Origin: Flavobacteriaceae bacterium UBA5534
GTDB taxonomy: Bacteria; Bacteroidota; Bacteroidia; Flavobacteriales; Flavobacteriaceae
Reading direction: 5' to 3'
Assembly: GCA_002426015.1 (NCBI GenBank)
Contig: DINS01000029.1
Span: forward strand, 1-28,818
Length of the DNA: 28,818 bases
Part shown: positions 22,293 through 28,818 of the stretch, piece by piece
Layout: the number at the start of each line of letters is the position of its first letter
Position numbering within the stretch: the stretch's first letter is position 1
Position numbers and translations under genes: made by a program
Notes under the pieces: model-generated
The model's database searches: none
What the model saw: only the letters and a program-made list of their open reading frames with translations
Told to the model about the DNA's origin: nothing

Positions 22293-23234
22293 ATGACAAA
22301 AATTAAACTAAACGGAGCCAAAGTGCAACATACGGCACAGCTCCAAGACGACACAAAACAATTATTGACCCAACAGGCACAAGACCATGACTTCTTAAAC
22401 GATTCGCCATCGGTACAAAAAGCCATCGACTCGCTCTTGTCGGCAGAGCTGCCCCAAGCCAGCAACAGCCATGCCATTGCCCCAAGCGCTAAAGCAGTAA
22501 GGCAAGTAGCCACACCCCGACGCATCTATGCATCCAGCATCTCTAACACCTTGACCCATGCAGGTCAGTTCATTGCCGCTGCCACCAGCTATGGGCCAGG
22601 CTATAATACTAACATCCCAATATATGAGGTAAGTAGCCTACAGCAAATACGCGACACGGCTTATGGGTTGGTAACCGCTGTCGACACTGCCGAGACCACC
22701 TATAACTACGCTGTGGCATTCCGTATGCAAGAGTTTGCAGACCTGTCCGCATTGTCGGCACTCGTCACCTCCGAGATGACCATGAACGGAACTACCAAAG
22801 AAACCATCAACCAAGTGCGCTTCCTTACACGCAAGTTAAGAGGACAGCGCAAGGTAGCCAAAGACCCCAATGACCCTTTTGCCAATTACAACAGCGCCAG
22901 CCAAATGAACTACGACAATAGGGCAGCAAACTTTGAGCGCCTCATCATGATGGCAGCGGCCGATTCTAACTATGACCCTGTTGTGGGCGAGCTCAAAGTC
23001 TCCTCACTTCAGACCAAGCTCGATGCCTTAAACACTGCCAATAACGATGTCATTGTCGCCAAGGCAAATCTAGATGCAGCACGTATGGCGCGCAATACCC
23101 ATTTCAACGCCCCAGATACTGGCCTTGTTGCAGTATTCATCAACGCCAAAAACGTCGTGCTCACCAACTTCGGTAGAACCAGCGAAGAGTACAAGCGTGT
23201 GAGTGGCTTGGCTTTTAAGCGCATTCAAGCTTAA
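22293..23234 (+). CDS. Unrecognised cytoplasmic helical protein in GC-richer DNA
   Basis: The 313-residue protein has no signal peptide, membrane helix or familiar catalytic motif. It is Ala/Asn/Gln/Thr-rich and mostly helical by pattern, with a Gly/Pro break at SYGPGYNTNIPIYEV (about 102-116) and the segments FLTRKLRGQRKVAKDPNDPF (about 185-204) and KLDALNTANNDVIVAKANLDAARMAR (split by its helix phase) towards the C-terminus. The DNA is visibly GC-richer than both neighbours and uses more C-ending codons, which suggests either a different origin or high expression. It is flanked by its own 400-bp upstream region and a strong terminator, so it is monocistronic. I cannot name a function. Confidence 0.82.
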   Translation: MTKIKLNGAKVQHTAQLQDDTKQLLTQQAQDHDFLNDSPSVQKAIDSLLSAELPQASNSHAIAPSAKAVRQVATPRRIYASSISNTLTHAGQFIAAATSYGPGYNTNIPIYEVSSLQQIRDTAYGLVTAVDTAETTYNYAVAFRMQEFADLSALSALVTSEMTMNGTTKETINQVRFLTRKLRGQRKVAKDPNDPFANYNSASQMNYDNRAANFERLIMMAAADSNYDPVVGELKVSSLQTKLDALNTANNDVIVAKANLDAARMARNTHFNAPDTGLVAVFINAKNVVLTNFGRTSEEYKRVSGLAFKRIQA

Positions 23235-23256
23235 ATTTAAAATGGTTTATATATTC

Positions 23257-23304
23257 AAAAACCACGAGCTTTTAGGAGTTTGTGGTTTTTTTTTCTTTTT
23301 TTTT
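23257..23304 (+). terminator. Intrinsic terminator after the 22293 gene
   Basis: AAAAACCAC (23257-23265) pairs perfectly with GTGGTTTTT (23282-23290) across a 16-nt loop and continues into a long T-rich tract broken only by one C (to 23304). Confidence 0.85.
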
Positions 23305-23336
23305 GTCATTGCGAGAAGGCACGACGAAGCAATCTC
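23305..23336. repeat. REP-like dispersed repeat
   Basis: The stretch starts GTCATTGCGAGAAGG and ends ACGACGAAGCAATCTC, the hallmark of a GC-richer dispersed intergenic repeat known from Bacteroidota and some other bacteria (forms such as GTCATTGCGAG ... CGAAGCAATCTC). Its ends are partly complementary (ATTGC near the start, GCAAT near the end), so it can fold. It sits directly behind the terminator. Confidence 0.65.
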
Positions 23337-23463
23337 ACCCCCTTTCACCGATAAAACCCCCACATTCATCGTTTTCGAACCGCCCAGAATCTTACTCAAA
23401 GAAATAATTTCCTATGTTTGAGTTACTCTCCCTAGTAATTTAAGTATCCATTTTTATAGTGTG

Positions 23464-23477
23464 TGCGGGTTTCCGCA
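23464..23477 (+). other. Small GC-rich hairpin before the accessory block
   Basis: TGCGG and CCGCA pair perfectly around GTTT in otherwise AT-rich DNA, 54 bp before the start of the KAP NTPase gene, followed by TTTTAAAATA. It may be a leader or regulatory hairpin, or mark a boundary of the inserted block. The rest of the 297-bp gap (23235-23531) holds the terminator and REP-like repeat, and no gene. Confidence 0.35.
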
Positions 23478-23531
23478 TTTTAAAATAGTCTGTTTTATTT
23501 ATTTTGTTTTAAGTTTTAAACCAGTTAACCT

Positions 23532-26500
23532 ATGTCAAAAATTGAATATCCTGTTTTTTTATCTAAAATAGCTAAAGGGGAAGACACTCTTGAAGGCAAA
23601 TCCCAAGACAAGCTTGCAGATGTTATAAATAACCTGATAAAAGAAGATAAGTTAGAAAAAAAAGTAATTGGACTTGAGGGTGAATGGGGTTCGGGTAAAT
23701 CAAATGTTATTAGAATAATTGAAAATAAGTTAGGTAGCAATTATCATATTTTTATTTTTGATGCTTGGGGAAGTCAAGAGGATATTACTAGAAAGTCATT
23801 TTTAGAACAACTTATTCAACAACTGTTCGATGAAAAAATTTTAAAAGACCCAAAGAAATGGAAAGCTTTAAATAACAATTTACTTTCTAATACAACCACT
23901 ACTCACACCCAAAAATTCCCCCAAATAAAACCGCACTGGTTAATATTAACACTCTCTATTTTACTTTTTGGAATATTATCGAGTCTTTACGACAATGTAT
24001 TTAAAGATTATAACATTCTTGCAGAGAATAATATAGGTTTTTTAAAGCCAATATTATTTATCTATCTAATTCCTATTCCTATTTTTATTTGGGGCATATG
24101 CCTAGCAATTAAAGAATATAAAGATAAAGTCAAAGAAAATAATAAAAAGGAGGAAATTGGAAAGGATACAACATGGGAAATCATCGGAAAAATGTTCTAT
24201 TGGTTCAATGGAAATGATATTGATTCAGTAGAGATACAAAGAGCTATGTCAGAAGAACCTTCTGTAAAACAATTCAGAGAATACTTAAAGCAGATTGAAC
24301 TTGAAATTAAGGAAAGTAAAAAACTCGTAATTGTCTTTGATAATCTAGACAGATTAGACAAAGAAAAAGTTACAGCATTGTGGTCGTCAATTCATACTTT
24401 CTTTGCGGAAGATTATAAATCTTTTGAATCTTGGGTTATTATACCTTATGATCATGAGAAACTTAAAGTACATCTTGGGAATCAGAATGATGGATTTATA
24501 AGCAAAACGTTCTCGCTTAATTTTAGAATTACACCGCCAGTGGTTACTCAATGGGAAGCATTTTTAAAAGCTAATTTTAAGACTGCTTTTGGTGAAAAAC
24601 TTGTGGATGAAATTGAAATGGATTACGTGGTAAAATTATTTGATTTTATTACCTCTCAAAAAACCATTAAGCCTAGAGAAATAATCAACTATATAAATAA
24701 TTTAGTCGTCTTATATAAGCAATGGACAGACGATTTAAAAAGTGGCGATTTGAAATTTCGTTACATAGCCCTATTTGTCTTAACAAAAGACAAAATCATT
24801 AGCTCACCCAATGAATCAATTTTAAACAGAGAATATCTTGGAAGTGCAGCTTCTTTATTTACAGACGATTCTAATCTTGATACTTGTATGTCAATGCTCA
24901 CTTTTGGCGTAAACAAAAAACTAGCTGATGAAGTTCTATTAGATAGACAGTTTAAAATAGCTTTGAGAGAAGGAAAGCCGGAGATAATAAAAGAAGCCTT
25001 AAATCATACAGCTTTTCAAACTTATTTTTTCAAAGCTTACAATAAGGTAGACTTACAAGAAAAATACAGGAATTTAATTAAAATATTTGACGTTATAAAG
25101 GATTCATTTTCTGCTCATACGATGCAAAACTTATGGAAAAATTTTGGCAAAGATTTACTTTATGTTGAAGAGCAATTCAATTACTTTAATGCCAATCATC
25201 AAGAAATTATAGTTAACACTGATAAGAAAATTGCGGAAGATATAATTAAAAAACTTGTGCGAAAATTAACAGAGAATTTTGATATTGTTGACGTTCAAAT
25301 AAAATATTTTAATGAGCTAAAAAAAATTGAGGAATTTATCAAATCAAAAAGTTTGAATATCGACATATTCTCTTTATTACAAGAAGTTGAGATAGATGCT
25401 GATGCCTTCTTGCAATTTCTTGAACTGGTGAAAGAAGATTATGAAAAATATAAAATCAGTACAGACAAAGAAGTTATTGTAAATGAATTTTATCCAGTCA
25501 ATAATGTTTTGGAAGTTGAAAAAGCATTTAAATACATCGATACACTTGCAATACTACGCCATGAGTATAATTTCAAGAATATTTCGAAAGATATTAATAC
25601 CTTACTAATGTCCTTGACTTATGAACAAAAAGAAGAATTATCGAAATATATTACTATCTTAAAAAAACTTGGAGAAAAGCCTCTCAAGATTGTACTTTCA
25701 AATGCATTTTATGCACAATTGAGTCCATCAAATTTCGTAGAAGATGAAATTTATGAAGATGCTCTTTGTATAGCAATTTCAAATTTCCAATTAGCACATG
25801 ATCATTCGTCAAATTTCCAAACCACATTAAATTCTTTAACGGATGATCAAATTTTTAGAATATCTTCCAAACTAGAAACTTATATTTCATATGAGAAATT
25901 ATTGAAACTGATAGCAGAAAATGCTATTGCAGAAAAATTTATAAATCTAAAGAAAATCGCCCACAGAATTACTTTAGAAAATCATGAAATTTCGAAACTA
26001 GATGTTAATTGGATTATAAAGGATTTTGAAATTTTGGCATTAAAAGTTTTTGATAATCAGGAAGATAAATTAAAAGATTTTTTAGACTTAATTAATATTT
26101 TTCATACGGACTTCACTAATGAAGTTAAAGACATTTCAACTGATTTTTTTCCAATGCTAAAATTTCAGGATTTGCAAATTATTAAATCAATCACAAAAAA
26201 ATCGTTGGAGTTTTTAAAATCTCTTACTAAAGAACAGTATTTTAAATCATTTAAAAATGAAGATGATAGTTTTAAACTTTTGAAGGAATTAGTAAAAAAT
26301 AATTTAATAAATAGTTTTACTGACGCTTTTTATAGCGCATATGATGATTATATGAAAGACATAGCACTAGAAATTGAAACTGTACCTGATAATGTTTTTT
26401 GGGACAAAATCATGACCGTATTAAATTCTAATAAACTCAAAACAACATTTACTAGTATAAGAGATATTTATATAAATGATAGAGGGGAAGCCAAACAAAA

Positions 26501-26795
26501 AGAACTTTATTTTTTCGAAAAAGGTTTGATAGCTTATGGGAATCTATCATCCAAACCCGAAGTTAGTACTTTGAAAATAATTATACCTCTGATAAAATAC
26601 GATAACACTTTTGAAGTTTTTCTAGAAAATTATAAAGATTTTACAGATGTATTAAATTCTTCTTCTGAAAATAAGGAATCTGCAATTGGTGAGTTACAAT
26701 TAAGATTTAATAGTGAACCTTATAAAAATGATGAACGAATGATGAAAGTTGCGGAAATATTGAAATTAAAATCGAATAATTCAAATTCAAAATAA
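23532..26795 (+). CDS. KAP-family P-loop NTPase with two membrane helices
   Basis: The 1087-residue protein has Walker A GEWGSGKSN (50-58, K56) and Walker B LVIVFDNLDR (265-274, with D270 and the D273-R274 pair characteristic of KAP NTPases). Two membrane helices (about 136-152 and 172-193) lie between the Walker motifs, the classic KAP insertion. IKPREIINYINN (379-390) fits the following sensor/arginine region. The remaining 650 residues are helical and AT-rich with no motif I recognise, possibly a sensor or effector region. KAP proteins are membrane-associated ATPases often found on mobile or defence-rich DNA. The gene is very AT-rich compared with the upstream gene. Downstream are a secreted SHOCT protein (72 bp later) and a NERD protein. 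Confidence 0.9.
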   Translation: MSKIEYPVFLSKIAKGEDTLEGKSQDKLADVINNLIKEDKLEKKVIGLEGEWGSGKSNVIRIIENKLGSNYHIFIFDAWGSQEDITRKSFLEQLIQQLFDEKILKDPKKWKALNNNLLSNTTTTHTQKFPQIKPHWLILTLSILLFGILSSLYDNVFKDYNILAENNIGFLKPILFIYLIPIPIFIWGICLAIKEYKDKVKENNKKEEIGKDTTWEIIGKMFYWFNGNDIDSVEIQRAMSEEPSVKQFREYLKQIELEIKESKKLVIVFDNLDRLDKEKVTALWSSIHTFFAEDYKSFESWVIIPYDHEKLKVHLGNQNDGFISKTFSLNFRITPPVVTQWEAFLKANFKTAFGEKLVDEIEMDYVVKLFDFITSQKTIKPREIINYINNLVVLYKQWTDDLKSGDLKFRYIALFVLTKDKIISSPNESILNREYLGSAASLFTDDSNLDTCMSMLTFGVNKKLADEVLLDRQFKIALREGKPEIIKEALNHTAFQTYFFKAYNKVDLQEKYRNLIKIFDVIKDSFSAHTMQNLWKNFGKDLLYVEEQFNYFNANHQEIIVNTDKKIAEDIIKKLVRKLTENFDIVDVQIKYFNELKKIEEFIKSKSLNIDIFSLLQEVEIDADAFLQFLELVKEDYEKYKISTDKEVIVNEFYPVNNVLEVEKAFKYIDTLAILRHEYNFKNISKDINTLLMSLTYEQKEELSKYITILKKLGEKPLKIVLSNAFYAQLSPSNFVEDEIYEDALCIAISNFQLAHDHSSNFQTTLNSLTDDQIFRISSKLETYISYEKLLKLIAENAIAEKFINLKKIAHRITLENHEISKLDVNWIIKDFEILALKVFDNQEDKLKDFLDLINIFHTDFTNEVKDISTDFFPMLKFQDLQIIKSITKKSLEFLKSLTKEQYFKSFKNEDDSFKLLKELVKNNLINSFTDAFYSAYDDYMKDIALEIETVPDNVFWDKIMTVLNSNKLKTTFTSIRDIYINDRGEAKQKELYFFEKGLIAYGNLSSKPEVSTLKIIIPLIKYDNTFEVFLENYKDFTDVLNSSSENKESAIGELQLRFNSEPYKNDERMMKVAEILKLKSNNSNSK

Positions 26796-26867
26796 TCCCC
26801 CTAACATAGATAAGCAACAAGAATCAAATAGAATTTCAAAAACAGTATCCAAATTAATTCTCAAAAA

Positions 26868-27491
26868 ATGAAAAAAATTACTCTTTTATTACTTTTAGGA
26901 TTTAGTATTACCATTTCTGCACAAATCGCAGACACCTTATCCATATCAAAGTTAAATGATGCTGCATGGGTTAAATCAATTCCCAATTCCACAAAATTTA
27001 AATTTATCAAATTCTCCGACGGTTCAGTATTAGAAATTGGCGATAAAATGACTTTAGGTAAACCAAGTGGTTCAAATCACTCTAATCAAACAACACCAGG
27101 CGTTTTTTCTTCAACAAATCAATCTGTAAACAATTTTTCATATCTGATGTTAGGAAGAATGGGCAGCGTAATATTATCTGGAATTACTTACTTACCCGAA
27201 ACATTTAAGGGAAAAGAAGTAGAAATAGAAGATATAAAATTTGTAAAGAACGGAAAAAAGGCAACATTTGCAGGTGTAATGATTATTTTTAATAATCCAG
27301 GCATGGATATAACTGTCTTAAATATCGATGCAGCATTGCAATATGGCGAAATAATAAATCCAAAAGCTGCTATGACTAGTGACCAAGCTCTAGAGGAATT
27401 ACAAAAAGCGAAAACCAAACTTGATCTTGGAGTAATAACGCAAGAAGAATATGAAGCAATCAAGTTGGAATTAATGAAAATAATAAAATAG
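26868..27491 (+). CDS. Exported protein with C-terminal SHOCT-like domain
   Basis: The 207-residue protein has a signal peptide (MKKITLLLLLGFSITISAQ), a beta-rich middle (about 40-160, FKFIKFSDGSVLEIGDKMTLGKP, ATFAGVMIIFNNPGM) and a C-terminal helical hairpin (168-207) of the SHOCT type: LEELQKAKTKLDLGVITQEE followed by an EAIK helix. SHOCT domains are small C-terminal helical units often found on membrane or secreted proteins. It lies 72 bp after the KAP NTPase gene and 199 bp before the NERD gene on the same strand. Its role in that group is unknown; it could also be an unrelated housekeeping exported protein. Confidence 0.78.
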   Translation: MKKITLLLLLGFSITISAQIADTLSISKLNDAAWVKSIPNSTKFKFIKFSDGSVLEIGDKMTLGKPSGSNHSNQTTPGVFSSTNQSVNNFSYLMLGRMGSVILSGITYLPETFKGKEVEIEDIKFVKNGKKATFAGVMIIFNNPGMDITVLNIDAALQYGEIINPKAAMTSDQALEELQKAKTKLDLGVITQEEYEAIKLELMKIIK

Positions 27492-27643
27492 TGGTCCTCG
27501 TTGTTACTCGAGTACATCGAGTCCCCCATACCAAATTAAAATAAGTCAAAAGAAAAACATTATAATCCATCCACTTGTTCCAATCTATAAAACCCTAAAC
27601 AGCAGCCTAAAAGCAGTACCAAATTAACCTAATATATCGTATA

Positions 27644-27662
27644 TTGTTGAGCAAATCAACAA
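27644..27662 (+). other. 7-bp perfect hairpin before the NERD gene
   Basis: TTGTTGA and TCAACAA pair perfectly around GCAAA, 28 nt before the ATG at 27691. No T tract follows, so it is more likely a leader structure or operator palindrome than a terminator. Confidence 0.4.
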
Positions 27663-27690
27663 GCCGACTGTAAGTCCAGGAATTCCGTAA

Positions 27691-28752
27691 ATGGCAAAAA
27701 TAATAGGTACAATAGAATCACTAAAATCTCTAAAATCTGAATTAGAAAATAAAGGTATTTCCAGATTTAATTCAGTGAAAGAGATAAATGATTTTTTATC
27801 AAATTATGATTCAGAAGAACTCTCGATTCTTAATGACACATCAGAAAGGTTAAAAATAAAATATGCCGAAACCTGTACTAATCTCAGACAACGAATTGAG
27901 ACCAAAACTCAAGCAATCAATTTAGAAACAGAAAAAATTGACAAACGAAAATCTGATTTGCAGACGAAAGTAGATGTGTTTGACAGCAAAAAAGACCATA
28001 ACTTTTTAAAAAAAATCATACTGGGCATTGATATTTATATTACAAAACATCGATTAAGGCATTTTGAAAACAATAATACTAAACTGTTAAAGGCAGCATT
28101 AAAAGAAATTTCTAATAAGATTATAAGCGATGAACGCTTCATAAAAGAATATGAAACTAACAGACAAAACTTAATTGTTCAAAAAGCAAAATCCAAAATA
28201 GAAAAATTAGAATATACTCGTAATGTGATAGAAAACTTAAGGAATACAATTTCAGGAGCAATCGGAGAAAATCTGGTGGTCAAAGAAATTGAAAAGCTTT
28301 CGGATGATTACGTTTTAATCAATGATTTTAATTTAAGATTCTCTCCTCCAATTTTTTATAAAAAACAAAATGAAAAAATTTATTATATCCAAATTGACCA
28401 TCTTTTGATTTCAAAAGCAGGCATCTTCATATTCGAAACAAAGAATTGGAGCAGGTCTTCAGTGAATTCATTTAATTTAAGGTCGCCTATTGAACAAATA
28501 ATAAGGTCTAATTTCGCATTATATGTATATATTTCAGAAAATATTGTTTTGCACGAGCATCATTGGGGGGAACAGAAAATACCAATACGAAATGTTATTG
28601 TTATGATCAATAATAAACCGAGAGCCAACTTTAAGTATGTACATGTAAAACTACTACGGGAATTAAACGATTATATAAGGTATTTTGAACCTGTTTTAAC
28701 CGAAAAACAATTCAATAGAATAGTAAGCCTCCTCTCTAGCGTTACTTTATAA
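27691..28752 (+). CDS. Coiled-coil protein with NERD nuclease-like domain
   Basis: The 353-residue protein has an N-terminal coiled-coil region (about 1-185) and a C-terminal NERD domain (about 188-310). The NERD motifs are GAIGENLVVKEIEKLSDDY (189-207, E193), YIQIDHLLISKAGIFIFETKNW (in two parts: QIDH at 234-237 with D236, and FETKNW at 248-253 with E249 and K251) and the SPIEQIIRS helix (265-273). E193, D236, E249 and K251 form a complete PD-(D/E)xK-type nuclease set, so it is probably an active DNA or RNA nuclease. There is no signal peptide or membrane helix. A 7-bp hairpin lies just upstream. With the KAP NTPase it forms a plausible defence or DNA-processing set. Confidence 0.85.
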   Translation: MAKIIGTIESLKSLKSELENKGISRFNSVKEINDFLSNYDSEELSILNDTSERLKIKYAETCTNLRQRIETKTQAINLETEKIDKRKSDLQTKVDVFDSKKDHNFLKKIILGIDIYITKHRLRHFENNNTKLLKAALKEISNKIISDERFIKEYETNRQNLIVQKAKSKIEKLEYTRNVIENLRNTISGAIGENLVVKEIEKLSDDYVLINDFNLRFSPPIFYKKQNEKIYYIQIDHLLISKAGIFIFETKNWSRSSVNSFNLRSPIEQIIRSNFALYVYISENIVLHEHHWGEQKIPIRNVIVMINNKPRANFKYVHVKLLRELNDYIRYFEPVLTEKQFNRIVSLLSSVTL

Positions 28753-28818
28753 TAAGTACCAATGCACCCTTATTAAGATATATTTAGCTTACACCCCGTT
28801 GATTATGGCTTACGCCCC

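Noticed and set aside
23203..23421. 72-codon plus-strand ORF
   Set aside because: It overlaps the end of the 22293 gene, the terminator (hence a run of Phe codons) and the REP-like repeat, with no protein-like composition.

Overview
The window looks like a chromosomal segment from a marine-type or environmental Flavobacteriaceae species (phylum Bacteroidota). It is AT-rich. Promoters fit the Bacteroidota -33 TTG / -7 TAnnTTTG pattern. Two proteins end in type A sorting domains of the type IX secretion system (T9SS), and a hybrid two-component regulator of the Bacteroidota type is present. No phage structural, transposase or integrase gene is visible.

Layout. (1) 46-2632 is ordinary: a tRNA-Ser(UGA) on the minus strand with a near-perfect promoter, an NfsB-like nitroreductase, an exported thioredoxin-like protein and a DegT-family PLP aminotransferase. 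(2) 2706-15650 is a regulator with its probable regulon. A one-protein hybrid two-component system (periplasmic TPR sensor, kinase, receiver, AraC DNA-binding domain) is followed by a 51-codon ORF, an unknown secreted protein, four paralogous secreted 'tail-fibre' proteins (common N-terminal domain, YadA-like head repeats in three, C-terminal S74 self-cleaving chaperone with an intact Ser/Lys pair), a dockerin-like protein, and a T9SS-sorted protein that may be cohesin-like. Three intergenic regions in this block carry the same regulatory layout: two 15-bp direct repeats exactly 21 bp apart, then exactly 22 bp, then a TAnnTTTA -7 box. I infer that this is the operator of the neighbouring AraC-domain regulator. 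(3) 15731-17974 (minus) is a LytS-type 7TM sensor kinase with its LytTR response regulator. It is divergent from (4) 18310-21892, a likely three-gene operon: a secreted protein ending in ten FIPGDQ hexapeptides, a seven-repeat propeller-like T9SS protein and a lipoprotein, closed by a strong hairpin terminator. The 335-bp divergent region holds paired direct repeats and a perfect 10-bp inverted repeat. (5) 22293-23234 is an unrecognised cytoplasmic protein in clearly GC-richer DNA, ended by a strong terminator and followed by a REP-like dispersed repeat. (6) 23532-28752 is a very AT-rich accessory block: a membrane-spanning KAP-family P-loop NTPase, a secreted SHOCT-domain protein and a coiled-coil NERD nuclease-like protein. 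It is a candidate for an undescribed defence system.

How the parts fit together: regions 2-4 look like two signal-controlled cell-surface programmes, each with its own sensor beside it. One makes trimeric adhesin-like fibres and a possible dockerin/cohesin pair. The other makes repeat-rich surface proteins. All functions are read from sequence alone. The best-supported new observation is the three-copy operator geometry. The most speculative are the cohesin/dockerin pairing and the KAP-NERD defence idea.
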